Part shown: piece by piece, positions 1 through 8,210 of the stretch
Position numbering within the stretch: position 1 is the stretch's first letter
Layout: each line of letters begins with the position of its first letter
Source of the DNA: G963701675 sp963701675
GTDB taxonomy: Bacteria; Planctomycetota; Planctomycetia; Gemmatales; Gemmataceae
DNA length: 64,000 nucleotides
Direction: 5' to 3'
Assembly: GCA_963701675.1 (NCBI GenBank)
Contig: OY969623.1
Coordinates: forward strand, 868,001 to 932,000
Notes under the pieces: model-generated
What the model saw: the letters and a program-made list of their open reading frames with translations, nothing else
Databases searched by the model: none
What the model was told of the DNA's origin: nothing
Program-made: the position numbers and the translations under genes

Positions 1-156
1 CAGCGTTATCGCATGGTAGTCCGCGGTGCCGCGGCAATGGTAGCTCATGGCCGGCTCGAGCGAGCCAACAACGTGACTCATGTCATCGTGACGCATTTGG
101 AAGACCTGTCCGACTGGCTTTCTGCAATCCACAACCGATCCCGCGATTTTCGTTGA
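1..156 (+). CDS. dnaE2: C-terminal end of a DnaE2-like error-prone DNA polymerase (partial)
   Basis: The frame is open from base 1 and ends at TGA 154-156, so only the last 51 codons are present. The tail contains HVIVTHLEDLSDWL and finishes with NRSRDFR. In DnaE2-type error-prone polymerase III alpha subunits the C-terminal OB-fold region typically ends in a similar 'leDLs..L...SRDFH' string, and that resemblance is the only basis for the call. If correct, the protein is the polymerase of the ImuA/ImuB/DnaE2 mutagenic repair system. Its partners would lie upstream, outside the window. No downstream gene looks co-transcribed for repair. The fragment is short, so a replicative DnaE paralogue is not excluded. 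Confidence 0.6.
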   Translation, partial: QRYRMVVRGAAAMVAHGRLERANNVTHVIVTHLEDLSDWLSAIHNRSRDFR

Positions 157-201
157 TCGCATTCACTCGCAGGTCGATACGGGCGCTGATAAACTGTAAA
201 C

Positions 202-1350
202 ATGTCTTCGTTGCGGTACCTTATCGCCTTCAGCGTTGCGCTCATCGGCGCCTGCGGCGCGCATGCTGGCTTATACTATTCCCGTGAAGTGATCGCCGAT
301 TTGCCGTCACAGTGGAGCGGATTTCTACTGGACCAGCGCATTCTCCGAAACATCGCTCTCCAGCCCACCGCGCGAACACCGGCATCGCCAGCGCGGAAAA
401 AATATCAGAACGCCATCAAGGAACTCGAGAAACAGGCCCAAGAACGAAAACTCGACGCCGACGAGCAGGCGGACCTGGGCGCCTTGCTTCTACGGTTAGG
501 CGAGGTTGACCGGGCGCTGGACGTACTACGGTCTGCCCAGCGTGAGCATCCCCGGCACTTTCACATCAACGCCAATCTGGGAACCACATGGCAAATGCAA
601 GGAGACTTGGCTCAGGCGGCAAGTTGCTTACGAGAAGCCGTGGCGCTGGCTCCGACCAAGCATAAACGCACCGAAGAGTTTCACCTGAAATTGGTCCAGT
701 CCCGGCGGAACTCGCCGCCCAACTCGCAAACTCTCGACGACCTATTTGGAATAAGATACGTCGGCGATGACGGCGAATATCAGCCCGGCCGGCTCAGCGA
801 CCGGGAACGAAAACAACTTCCCGCCGACGCCGTCGCGATTGTTCAACAGTTGGCCCTGTGGTTCCCTGCCGACGGCAGGCTATTGTGGCAACTCGCCGAA
901 TTGGCGAATGCTTACGGCGACGTCCGAATCGCGGCGGCAATGATGGACGGCTGCGTTAAGGAGTTCTCCATGGGAGATCCCGAATTGCGCCGGCACCGTC
1001 GAGCCCTGCGCGACGTGGCTGAGGAAGTGTCGAAACTCAACTCGGCAGAGATCAAAGCCAAACACGAAAGTCACCTCAGCGCCATCGAGCCGCGCTCTAA
1101 ACGACCCCTGCAAACCCGGCTAGATCAACAGGCATTGCCCCCCCTGCGCGGACGGCGTGAATCCACTTCCATGGTGGTTGCTGGCCGAGACCAATATGAA
1201 ACGCGGCGGCAAACCGACGTTTGCCAAACGCACCGAAGAACTGGACGGTCGCCAGGTCGAACTCGTCGGCTTCATGCAACCACTCGACGAAGATCCGGCG
1301 CTTTCGGCGTTTCTGCTGGTCGAGTATCCGATCGGCTGCTGGTTTTGTGA
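202..1350 (+). CDS. Secreted TPR protein, N-terminal part of a frameshifted TPR-DUF3299 protein
   Basis: The protein starts with a signal-peptide-like stretch (LIAFSVALIGACGAHA, residues 7-22). Around residues 90-155 it carries TPR-like helices (LGALLLRLGEVDRALDVL, then NLGTTWQMQGDLAQAASCL), suggesting a periplasmic protein-protein interaction scaffold. Sense coding continues to about base 1137. After a run of seven C (1138-1144) this frame becomes Arg/Thr-rich nonsense until its stop, while the next frame carries a good DUF3299-like domain. The intact gene was therefore probably one protein of about 437 residues spanning 202-1516, with one extra C in the run. Function is unknown beyond the TPR scaffold role. 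The end at 1350 is only where the shifted frame happens to stop. Confidence 0.6.
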   Translation: MSSLRYLIAFSVALIGACGAHAGLYYSREVIADLPSQWSGFLLDQRILRNIALQPTARTPASPARKKYQNAIKELEKQAQERKLDADEQADLGALLLRLGEVDRALDVLRSAQREHPRHFHINANLGTTWQMQGDLAQAASCLREAVALAPTKHKRTEEFHLKLVQSRRNSPPNSQTLDDLFGIRYVGDDGEYQPGRLSDRERKQLPADAVAIVQQLALWFPADGRLLWQLAELANAYGDVRIAAAMMDGCVKEFSMGDPELRRHRRALRDVAEEVSKLNSAEIKAKHESHLSAIEPRSKRPLQTRLDQQALPPLRGRRESTSMVVAGRDQYETRRQTDVCQTHRRTGRSPGRTRRLHATTRRRSGAFGVSAGRVSDRLLVL

Positions 1351-1516
1351 AATGCCGGATGTTACCGGGATCGTTATGGTAGCATTGGGCGATGGCCAGA
1401 CGACGCCGCCCGGACGAAATCTTGTCAAAATCGTCGGCCGATTGAAATTGAATGCGACGGAACCCGAGAGTTTTCTCTATACCATTGCTAATGGCCGTGT
1501 AATGGAAGCCGATTGA
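1157..1516 (+). CDS. DUF3299-like C-terminal domain, separated from the TPR part by a frameshift
   Basis: This reading frame, with GTG as its first possible start, holds a compact domain with ELDGRQVELVGFMQPL, then FLLVEYPIGCWFCEMPDV and GIVMVALG. That pattern matches DUF3299, small periplasmic domains with a 'GFm.Pl' strand followed by a Cys-containing 'C.fC..P' turn. It lies directly downstream of the TPR protein in the +1 frame and overlaps its nonsense tail, so it is most likely the C-terminal half of that protein rather than an independent gene. No ribosome-binding site precedes 1157. The stop overlaps the region where the next small gene begins, suggesting co-transcription. The two cysteines (CWFC) could be a redox or metal site, but that is inference. 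Confidence 0.55.
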   Translation: MNPLPWWLLAETNMKRGGKPTFAKRTEELDGRQVELVGFMQPLDEDPALSAFLLVEYPIGCWFCEMPDVTGIVMVALGDGQTTPPGRNLVKIVGRLKLNATEPESFLYTIANGRVMEAD

Positions 1517-1530
1517 CGGGGCCGGGCGCC

Positions 1531-1722
1531 GTGAAAGTGCAGTTCAAAGTATTCCGATCTTCCGTGAAGTCATGGGACAATCTGCTGCGCGAAGCGGCGG
1601 ATTTTGCCAGCGGATTGAACCCCAATAATCTGCTTACCATTTCGCATTCGGCCGACAACATGGAAGGCGTCGTCGTGGTTTGGTACTGGGGCGAGGAGAG
1701 CTTGGACGCCGATGATAGATAA
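1531..1722 (+). CDS. Small conserved hypothetical protein (63 aa)
   Basis: The GTG at 1531 gives MKVQFKVFRSSVKSWDNLL..., a 63-residue soluble protein. Its middle, LLTISHSADNMEGVVVVWYW, looks like a beta-rich core. A TTG at 1513 overlapping the previous stop is possible, but would add GPGA-type residues that look non-coding. The gene sits between the DUF3299 fragment and the acyl-CoA dehydrogenase on the same strand, with gaps of 14 and 21 bases to their starts and stops, so it is probably in the same transcript. No transmembrane segment or catalytic motif is visible and I cannot assign a function. The composition (one charged cluster, ordered hydrophobics, no low complexity) argues for a real gene. 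Confidence 0.6.
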   Translation: MKVQFKVFRSSVKSWDNLLREAADFASGLNPNNLLTISHSADNMEGVVVVWYWGEESLDADDR

Positions 1723-1743
1723 TTGCTGCAAAGGAGCACGCTC

Positions 1744-3522
1744 ATGCCCGTGACCGCACAAGACCGACAAGAACAGATCAAACAAGCGGAAGAAATCCTC
1801 TTTTCCGGGCCGCAATTGCTTGGATTTGCCAACGGCCTGTTCTTCGGGCATTTCAACTCTGCGCTGCTCTATCCGTATCCCGAGGTTCGGCCGGATGAGC
1901 GTGAGAAGGTAGCCAAGGCCGTCGCGGATGTTCGCCGTTACTGCGAAACATACATCGACGCGGCGGCGATCGATCGAAATGCAGAGATTCCCACCGAAGT
2001 GGTGCACGGCCTCGGCGACGTCGGCGTCCTCGGCATGACGGTTCCGGAACAATACGGCGGCCGCGGTATGTCGCAGACCGGATACTGCAAGATCATGGAA
2101 GTCATCGGCGGTCACGATGGGGCAGTGGGCGTCTTCGTCAACGCCCATCACAGCATCGGCATTCGCGCCCTTTTGATCTACGGCACGGAGGACCAGAAAC
2201 GCCGGTATCTTCCTGACTTGGTCAGCGGTCGCAAGCTTGCGGCCTTTGCCCTCACTGAGCCCGAAGCCGGTTCGGACGCAGCAAACGTGCAAACCACTGC
2301 CACTCCGAGTGCCGACGGCAAGACGTTTTACCTAAACGGAATGAAGCAGTACATCACCAACGGTGGGATTGCCGGCGTGTTGACGGTGATGGCCCGGACT
2401 CCCGTTGCTAGCAGCCAAGACACCAAAGTAACCGCGTTTATCGTCACGCCTGACATGCCTGGGTTTCGTGTGCTGGAAAAAAGGATGGAAAAAGTCGGCA
2501 TCCGCGGCACGGCCACCGGGAAGATGGCCCTTGAAAACGTGGCGGTTCCTGCGTCGAACATCCTTGGGCAAATGGGCCGCGGCTTGCAAATCGCGCTCAA
2601 TGTGCTCAACTACGGCCGTATTACATTCGGCGCCAGTTGCACCGGAGTCGCGAAAGCTTGCTTGCGCCTGGCCGGAACCTACGCCTTGCGGCGCCGGCAA
2701 TTCAAGCAGCACCTCAGCGAATTCGAGTTGGTCAAGAAAAAGCTTGCCTACACTTCAGCTCATGCATTCGCCATGGAAGCTACGCTAATGCAATGCGCTG
2801 CCCTCATCGATCGTGACGCGGATATCAAGCTCGAAACGGCAATGCTCAAAGTGTGGTCGACCGACGCCCTCTGGCTCATCGTTAACGATGCGCTGCAAAT
2901 CTACGGCGGCAAGGGTTTCTTCACCGACGAACCGCTTGAACGCATGATGCGCGATGCCCGCTTGAACATGATCGGCGAAGGCGCCAATGACGTGTTGCGA
3001 TGCTTCATCGCAATGGTGGGCATGAAGCCGGTCATCGATCAGCTTCTTGGCGTAAAGACTGCGCTATCCAGTCCGACAAAATGGGGAACTCTGCTTAGCT
3101 TCGGCGGTAAGCGGCTTGGAGCACAACTACGATTGACGGCGCCCGAAGTATCGGTGCCGCATGCTGAGCTTAGGCCGTTTGCCCAAGAATTGTCCAAACG
3201 CCTTAGAGAGTTCGGCCTGGCAGTTCAATCCGCTCTCTTCAAGCACAGAGAAGACATCGTCGACCGGCAGTATGTCCTCGAACGAATCTCGGACGCGGCA
3301 TGCGAGCTTTATGCGTCGGGATGCACCCTAAGCAGGCTGGCGCACTTGCTTAATCCCGGCAACGGAGCGGCAACTGCGGCCAAGGCTGATCTATTCGCAG
3401 GGAAGTATTTCTTACGAATCTCGGATCGGAGAATTCGACAGAGCCTGGCGGCTCTCTCCGACAATGATGACGCGCTGACTACTGCGACAGCCGACGCGGC
3501 GTTAGAACGCTTTCGCTCCTGA
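1744..3522 (+). CDS. Acyl-CoA dehydrogenase (VLCAD/ACAD9-like, long form)
   Basis: This 592-residue FAD enzyme catalyses the first step of fatty-acid beta-oxidation, introducing the alpha-beta double bond into acyl-CoA. The family is visible in VPEQYGGRGMS, in FALTEPEAGSDA near residue 170 (flavin/substrate loop), in YITNGG, and in IGEGANDVLR near residue 411, where the Glu aligns with the catalytic base of the FEGTND motif. About 160 extra C-terminal residues, as in the VLCAD/ACAD9 branch, extend beyond the usual 380-residue core. The ATG at 1744 is chosen because AAGGAG lies at 1731-1736 with 7-base spacing. A TTG 21 bases upstream has no such site. The gene ends 15 bases before a convergent gene. 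Confidence 0.9.
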   Translation: MPVTAQDRQEQIKQAEEILFSGPQLLGFANGLFFGHFNSALLYPYPEVRPDEREKVAKAVADVRRYCETYIDAAAIDRNAEIPTEVVHGLGDVGVLGMTVPEQYGGRGMSQTGYCKIMEVIGGHDGAVGVFVNAHHSIGIRALLIYGTEDQKRRYLPDLVSGRKLAAFALTEPEAGSDAANVQTTATPSADGKTFYLNGMKQYITNGGIAGVLTVMARTPVASSQDTKVTAFIVTPDMPGFRVLEKRMEKVGIRGTATGKMALENVAVPASNILGQMGRGLQIALNVLNYGRITFGASCTGVAKACLRLAGTYALRRRQFKQHLSEFELVKKKLAYTSAHAFAMEATLMQCAALIDRDADIKLETAMLKVWSTDALWLIVNDALQIYGGKGFFTDEPLERMMRDARLNMIGEGANDVLRCFIAMVGMKPVIDQLLGVKTALSSPTKWGTLLSFGGKRLGAQLRLTAPEVSVPHAELRPFAQELSKRLREFGLAVQSALFKHREDIVDRQYVLERISDAACELYASGCTLSRLAHLLNPGNGAATAAKADLFAGKYFLRISDRRIRQSLAALSDNDDALTTATADAALERFRS

Positions 3523-3537
3523 CCTCACGCGAACGGC

Positions 3538-4872
3538 TCAAGCACCGGAAAGCACCCCAAACCAATCCACGCCGACACTCATTCGGCTAGCGGCAAGGCG
3601 ATAAAATCTAACAGGTGTCAGCGGATTCGTGGCGTTGGTGAAATCAACCGACGACGGCGTGGTACTCCGATCGCGCACTTCTAGTCTGAAACTCGTGGCA
3701 CTGTTTCCAACACCATTGGGTCTGAGATCATTGCCGTCAATCGGTCGCGTCGGCGGTAGCGGCGCCGGCAGCCAATTCCCGGAATTCATCAAAACAGTGA
3801 CCCCCGCCGTGGGAATCGCAACAACCAAATCGGTGTAGCCGTCGGCATTGAAATCAGCGGCGGCAATATCGCGCGGCCCACCCGGCACGGGATAGACGAT
3901 CGGTGTTTGAAAGTAACCGTCGCCGTTTCCCAACATGATCGACACGGCGCTGTTGTCGTGACCGCCGATCGCCACATCGACATTGCCGTCGCGATTGAAA
4001 TCGGCAACCGCGAGTGCGCGGGGATGGCCTGCCTCGGCAAGTTGCATGGCGAGCTTGGGCTGAAAGATCCCATCGCCACGTCCCAATAAGATGCTTACAC
4101 CGCCAGCCGGCAAGCCGTTCAACACAACCAAATCCACTTCGCCGTCATTATTAACGTCGTTGATCGAAATGAAGATTACCGATGGATCGGCGTAATAGGG
4201 AATAGCGCCCTGGAACGAGCCGTTCCCGTATCCCAAGAGAATCTGCACCAACCCGTCGTGATAGTTTCCGACAGCCATGTCCAAAGCGCCGTCATGGTTA
4301 AGGTCACCCAATGCAATACCGGTGGCATCAAATCCGACCGGGATCTCGGCACCCGGATTGAAGTCGCAGTTACCGGTCCCGAAAAACGTGCGCACGGTTC
4401 CAGTCCCGACATTATTGGAAATGGCAATGTCGAGAGTTCCGTCCTGGTTCAAATCGCCGAATGCCGGGAAAAACGGCTTGGGGCCGGCCGGATAGGTGTC
4501 CGGCGCTTCAAACCCACCCATCCCCATGCTTTGGACTACGGTCATCGCACCCACTTGGTAGTTGGTTAGCGCGAAGTCGGGTGTGCCGTTACTGTCGCAA
4601 TCGCCGACCGCAAGGTCATAAGGAAAGTTACCTGCCCCGGCCCGAAAGGCGTTGCGGAAAGTCCCTATGCCGGTGCCGCGAAGAACGGTAACGGTCCCTT
4701 TGGTTACACTGTTTACAACAGCGATATCAGCCTTGCCATCGGGTTCGAAGTCTGAAATCGCCACCGCGACCGGGGATGATCCCGCGGTATAGGTCGGCCC
4801 CACCACAAAGCTCGGCTGATCACGACTCTCCAGCAGTTCGATGCGTAGCGAGCGTCCGCGCTTTCGAAACAC
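3538..4872 (-). CDS. Exported FG-GAP/VCBS-repeat protein with planctomycete N-terminal motif
   Basis: At least seven blade-like repeats of about 50-60 residues run through this 444-residue protein. Each carries a calcium-binding type loop such as DLNQDGTLDIAI, DLNHDGALDMAV, DVNNDGEVDLVV or DFNRDGNVDVAI. This is the FG-GAP/VCBS pattern that folds as an integrin-like beta-propeller and binds partners at the cell surface. The N-terminus is basic and then reads LRIELLESRDQPSF, the LExR-type motif seen in seven other proteins of this window, with no hydrophobic signal peptide. The start is a GTG, supported by GGAGG six bases upstream. No C-terminal membrane tail is visible, so it may be released or held non-covalently. 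The ligand is unknown. Confidence 0.8.
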   Translation of the reverse strand: MFRKRGRSLRIELLESRDQPSFVVGPTYTAGSSPVAVAISDFEPDGKADIAVVNSVTKGTVTVLRGTGIGTFRNAFRAGAGNFPYDLAVGDCDSNGTPDFALTNYQVGAMTVVQSMGMGGFEAPDTYPAGPKPFFPAFGDLNQDGTLDIAISNNVGTGTVRTFFGTGNCDFNPGAEIPVGFDATGIALGDLNHDGALDMAVGNYHDGLVQILLGYGNGSFQGAIPYYADPSVIFISINDVNNDGEVDLVVLNGLPAGGVSILLGRGDGIFQPKLAMQLAEAGHPRALAVADFNRDGNVDVAIGGHDNSAVSIMLGNGDGYFQTPIVYPVPGGPRDIAAADFNADGYTDLVVAIPTAGVTVLMNSGNWLPAPLPPTRPIDGNDLRPNGVGNSATSFRLEVRDRSTTPSSVDFTNATNPLTPVRFYRLAASRMSVGVDWFGVLSGA

Positions 4873-5012
4873 CTCACACCTCCTCGTCCATAGGTGTCGC
4901 CTACGGCCGAATTGCTACACCTCTCGGTTCCCCGATTCCGATCATTCGGCACAGTGGAAGTTCCGGTCATTTTTATCACACCGGAAGGCGCATGGGAACA
5001 AAAAAAGCCCGC

Positions 5013-5049
5013 TTGTATTAAAGAACCACTGGTTTACAATCAATATTGT
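5013..5049 (+). promoter_or_regulatory. Candidate promoter with overlapping short palindrome
   Basis: TTGTAT (5013-5018), a 16-base spacer and TACAAT (5035-5040) form a sigma-70-type promoter about 114 bases before the HTH gene. ACAAT-CAAT-ATTGT (5036-5049) overlaps the -10 element and could be an operator. The rest of the 4873-5153 gap shows nothing else. This is inferred from sequence only. Confidence 0.4.
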
Positions 5050-5153
5050 GAAAATGCGTCGAATGGGGAAATCCCACTTCCGCGTTCGGCGACATGTCTG
5101 GTAGGCCCGTTTAGTTCAACCCGTTCTCGTCTGAGATCAAGTGGAATAGAGCC

Positions 5154-6188
5154 ATGGTACAAGGGTATTACACACTCGACGAAGCTGCTCGTATCTTGGG
5201 AATGGACCAGGACAAACTGAGCCAGATGGCCCAGCGGCGGGAGATTCGCGCCTTTGCGGACCGAGGCACATGGCGGTTCCGCACGCAAGACGTCGAAGAA
5301 ATGGCACGCCGCCTCGGCATGGGTAGTAATCCCGATATTCAACTGGGAGAGGCACCGGCCAGCGAGTCGGACCCGAAGGCCGCAACTGACGACGTTTTCG
5401 ATTTCTCCTTGGAATCCGAGGGTACGGAACACGAGATCGTTATCGATTCTCCGAGCAGCTCGAAGATTCGGGCCAAGGGTCCGAGTGCTCGCCCCGCCAC
5501 GCCGAAGCCGTCGAAGTCCCCCGGTCCGAAGCCGGGCAGCGATAGCGATGTGCATTTGGTATTTGACGTCACTGACGAACTGCCGCTGATGCCGGACAGC
5601 GACGTGAAGTTGGAGCCTGGTGGATCGAAGTCCGGATCGAAGAAGGGCGCTGGGTCCGACAGCGGTGTGCGTCTAGTGCCCATGGACGAAACCCGTGGCT
5701 CACCGTCACGCCGGCCGACACCCTCGGATAGCGACATCCGCCTTGAGCCGACCGACAGTCAGCGGCGAGCGACGACGCGAGTGCCGGCCAAGCCCGGCGA
5801 CACGTCCCTGACAACCGAAGAGATTAATCTCGACGCAGAACTTGGGGCGGCCTCTCCCAAGCCAAGACAAAGAACGCCTGCCCCGAAGTCGAAGCAATCG
5901 CCAAAATCTCCACCGCCTTCCCGCAAGGACCGCGCGAACGAAGATGAAGTGTCGCTGGGTGACCTCGAATCGGACGACCTGACGGGCGTCAGCAGCGGCA
6001 TCAACCTACATTCGCCGGCCGACAGCGGTATCAATCTCGCCAAGCCCGGCGGCAGTGATGATTCACTCGAGTTTGAGCTGACCCTCGACCAAGGATCAAC
6101 GCCTCGCCCGAAATCGAGCAAAGAGAAGAAAGACTCTTCCGGTGAGTTTGAGCTGACGCTCGACGACGAAGGCGCTGGCGCCGCTTGA
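5154..6188 (+). CDS. HTH (excisionase/MerR-type) protein with long acidic repeats, N-terminal part of a frameshifted gene
   Basis: The N-terminal 60 residues (YTLDEAARILGMDQDKLSQM, then WRFRTQDVEEMARRLG) are a helix-turn-helix of the excisionase/MerR type that binds DNA or acts as an adaptor. A long low-complexity Ser/Pro/Asp region follows with recurring units: SDSDVHLV, DSDVKLEP, SDSGVRLV, SDSDIRLEP, SSGINL, and FELTLD twice. The frame ends shortly after DEGAGAA, but the next frame continues as PLEEDKDKDIFETDFD and then the acidic/TM segment of the following entry. The original gene therefore probably ran 5154-6708 (about 518 residues), and a single-base shift lies near 6172-6182 in GGCGCTGGCGCCGC. 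The architecture suggests a membrane-tethered DNA-binding protein. No function is proven. Confidence 0.7.
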   Translation: MVQGYYTLDEAARILGMDQDKLSQMAQRREIRAFADRGTWRFRTQDVEEMARRLGMGSNPDIQLGEAPASESDPKAATDDVFDFSLESEGTEHEIVIDSPSSSKIRAKGPSARPATPKPSKSPGPKPGSDSDVHLVFDVTDELPLMPDSDVKLEPGGSKSGSKKGAGSDSGVRLVPMDETRGSPSRRPTPSDSDIRLEPTDSQRRATTRVPAKPGDTSLTTEEINLDAELGAASPKPRQRTPAPKSKQSPKSPPPSRKDRANEDEVSLGDLESDDLTGVSSGINLHSPADSGINLAKPGGSDDSLEFELTLDQGSTPRPKSSKEKKDSSGEFELTLDDEGAGAA

Positions 6189-6228
6189 AGAGGACAAAGA
6201 TAAGGACATATTCGAAACCGACTTCGAC

Positions 6229-6708
6229 ATGCCGGCCCTCGACGACGAATCCGGCTCCGAGGCGGTTTCGCTCGAAGGACAAGACACGGACTTGGAAAGC
6301 TCCGACTTCGACCTTTCGCTCGGCGACGAGGAAAGCGGCAGTCAGGTAGTAGCACTCGATGAAGACGAGGCAGATGAAGGCGCCGCCACCGCCGTCGCGC
6401 ACAGCCGGAAGAGACGTGCAGTCGATGTCGACGACGCCGAGGAAATCGACGACCTCTTGATCGAAGATGAGATAGAGGAAGAAGAAGCGGCGCCACGACG
6501 TGGATTGGCGGTCGCGCCCGCCGCTCCCGCCAGCTGGGGCGCCTTACCTGCTGCGATCCTCGCGCCCACCGTCATCATTATGTTCGTCGTCGGCATCATG
6601 AGCTTCGAGCTGCTCCACAGCATGTGGGGATACCGGCAGCCGTCCAAGGCGACGGCCTTCGTTACGAAGACCATCGCCGGATGGTTCAACGAAAAGCTTC
6701 CGGATTAG
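6229..6708 (+). CDS. Membrane-anchoring C-terminal part of the frameshifted HTH protein
   Basis: From about base 6181 this frame reads PLEEDKDKDIFETDFDMPAL and continues the same acidic repeats as the upstream HTH fragment (SEAVSLEGQDTDLESSDFDL). It then passes through a very acidic stretch (DDAEEIDDLLIEDEIEEEEA) into a single transmembrane segment, LPAAILAPTVIIMFVVGIM, about 40 residues from the end. Continuity of composition and repeats across the break makes this the tail of the same protein rather than a separate gene. The ATG at 6229 lies within the continuing sequence and has no obvious ribosome-binding site. The intact protein would have a cytoplasmic DNA-binding head and a C-terminal membrane anchor. 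Confidence 0.6.
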   Translation: MPALDDESGSEAVSLEGQDTDLESSDFDLSLGDEESGSQVVALDEDEADEGAATAVAHSRKRRAVDVDDAEEIDDLLIEDEIEEEEAAPRRGLAVAPAAPASWGALPAAILAPTVIIMFVVGIMSFELLHSMWGYRQPSKATAFVTKTIAGWFNEKLPD

Positions 6709-6715
6709 GCGCGGG

Positions 6716-7405
6716 TTATGAACCGAGGCGGACGACTAACGTCGCGTAGTGTCGGACTTCCTTAAAAGGCTTTCCATCGTGCTCTCCGGCTTTCGCTTCA
6801 ATGTGCCGGACGCGCATTCCATAAACACCTGATTTCGTGGCATCCACGGTGTAGTTTCCGTTCGCATCTGTTTTTCGCGAAACAGGCTCGTCAACTCCGG
6901 GCAGCATGGCCACGACCTCTGCATCGGCTAACGGCTTACCGGCCCACAACACTTGAAACTCGCCGGGCTTGTCCGGGTTCGGCATGATTTCCAACGCGAG
7001 CCGATCCCACGGCTTAGTTGCCGCGGTTTTGAAGCCGCTGTTCTTCGAGCCCCCGACGTACGCCTTGGCGTGATACATCAACAGGAAGGGATCCGATTTC
7101 CCGCGCTGCATCACGCCGTAGCGACATACACCTCCTACCGTGCACGGACCGCCATTCGGCACCTCGGCTTCCAGTGCATCCTTGCCTTTCTTGAATGTCA
7201 ACGCCGTCACCTTTCCACCGGCGTCGCGCACCTGAAGCAGAGTTTGCGAAATCTTGTCGAGTAACCCTGGATCGTCGGGCGCCGGGGTCTCGCTCATGAC
7301 GACTCGCACTTGATTCTTCGCTTCGTCGGGGATGATCCAAACGAAGTGTGCCCGCGCGGCCGTGGCAACGATCAACAGCATCACCAGGCTTAAAAGCGCT
7401 TTCAT
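6716..7405 (-). CDS. Secreted DUF4198-like protein
   Basis: A clear signal peptide (ALLSLVMLLIVATAARA) is followed directly by HFVWIIPD, the typical mature N-terminus of DUF4198 proteins. This family of periplasmic beta-sandwich proteins is often found beside nickel/cobalt or TonB-dependent metal uptake. The C-terminal half contains a carboxypeptidase-regulatory-like strand pattern (GKPLADAEVVAM, then DANGNYTVDATKSGVYGMRV). The ATG at 7405 is preferred because AAAGGA lies about eight bases upstream. An ATG at 7429 overlaps the upstream gene's stop and would put MNHRKDWK before the signal peptide. The gene follows the secreted protein ending at 7426 in the same transcript. A metal-linked role is suggested by family habit and by the operator upstream, not shown. 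Confidence 0.75.
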   Translation of the reverse strand: MKALLSLVMLLIVATAARAHFVWIIPDEAKNQVRVVMSETPAPDDPGLLDKISQTLLQVRDAGGKVTALTFKKGKDALEAEVPNGGPCTVGGVCRYGVMQRGKSDPFLLMYHAKAYVGGSKNSGFKTAATKPWDRLALEIMPNPDKPGEFQVLWAGKPLADAEVVAMLPGVDEPVSRKTDANGNYTVDATKSGVYGMRVRHIEAKAGEHDGKPFKEVRHYATLVVRLGS

Positions 7406-7425
7406 CTTCCAATCCTTTCGATGGT

Positions 7426-8046
7426 TCATGGGGTTGGATAGGCCTTCGTATCCACGCGAAATTGCGCCAGACTCATGGAAGCGTCGGCCGCAGCGAAGTG
7501 AACCGAAAACGTCCTTGGATTGTAGGGCACATCGAAAACCACCAACGTCTCGACGTCGTCGCCGCCGAACGGTCCCGGCCCGCGAAAGATCTCTTCGACT
7601 TGAACGGCGTCGTTGATAGTGAGTGTTTGGTTGCCAACATCGTCCTTGTAAGACATCGTAAGGTTGGCGAAATCAATCTCGTTGCCGTAGCTCTTGAACT
7701 GTAGCCACACCAGCGTCGAAAATCCCACACGGTTGTAGCTCGCCGCGATCGCCGTAAATTCCGTCGGCACGTCAGGTGAATAGATGTTTCCCGAGGTCGT
7801 GACGAAGCCCAATCCGGTATTCTCGGTGAGGCGCACGTCGGGGACCCGCGTCGGATGAAACGTGCCGAGGTCGGCGTTAGTGAAGGGACCGGGGTAAATC
7901 CCATCGCACAGCAAGAAGTTATCGTAATGGGCGAAGGTCGTGTTCGCTTCACCGCTAGTGTACGCGGTGAAATCGGAGCGTACCGACTGCGCTGCCAAGA
8001 CAATCACCAAGGATGCTAATCCATACCAAATTACCGACCGTGTCAT
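7426..8046 (-). CDS. Secreted hypothetical protein, first gene of the DUF4198 operon
   Basis: ATG at 8046 is preceded by GGAGG with good spacing and opens with a signal peptide (VIWYGLASLVIVLAAQSVRS). The roughly 185-residue mature part is rich in Thr, Asn and aromatic residues and looks all-beta (for example EIDFANLTMSYKDD and ETLVVFDVPYNPRTFSVHFA). It has no cysteine pair or catalytic signature. I do not recognise the family. Its stop overlaps a possible start of the DUF4198 gene (ATGA), so the two are translationally linked and should act together in the cell envelope. A promoter and a 15-base palindrome lie just upstream. Confidence 0.65.
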   Translation of the reverse strand: MTRSVIWYGLASLVIVLAAQSVRSDFTAYTSGEANTTFAHYDNFLLCDGIYPGPFTNADLGTFHPTRVPDVRLTENTGLGFVTTSGNIYSPDVPTEFTAIAASYNRVGFSTLVWLQFKSYGNEIDFANLTMSYKDDVGNQTLTINDAVQVEEIFRGPGPFGGDDVETLVVFDVPYNPRTFSVHFAAADASMSLAQFRVDTKAYPTP

Positions 8047-8090
8047 GAAGCACCTCCGAATGAACCGTTCTCCAAAAGGCCGATCCTTAT

Positions 8091-8145
8091 TGAGACTATG
8101 TCTCATTAACAGAAATTAGGATAGGGATGGTTGGCGAGCCGTCAA
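8091..8145 (-). promoter_or_regulatory. Promoter with a 7-1-7 palindromic operator upstream of the DUF4198 operon
   Basis: Read on the minus strand, TTGACG (8145-8140), a 16-base spacer and TATCCT (8123-8118) form a promoter. Thirteen bases downstream of the -10, near the start site, lies TGAGACTATGTCTCA (8091-8105), a palindrome with perfect six-base arms. Its 7-1-7 geometry resembles Fur-family boxes, but the regulator is unknown. Confidence 0.5.
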
Positions 8146-8210
8146 CCATAACGGAGAAGTTTTTTGACGCAAGAATGTCGACGGTACGCCTCTCTCGGCG
8201 GCGCCGCGCA

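Noticed and set aside
6165..6185. Programmed frameshift in the HTH protein
   Set aside because: No slippery heptamer or downstream pseudoknot is evident, and unrelated genes in the window show the same kind of break, so error is more likely.
5759..6496. An Arg/Ser-rich open frame opposite the HTH protein repeats
   Set aside because: Its composition is the mirror of the Asp/Ser-rich repeats on the plus strand; no start site or domain.
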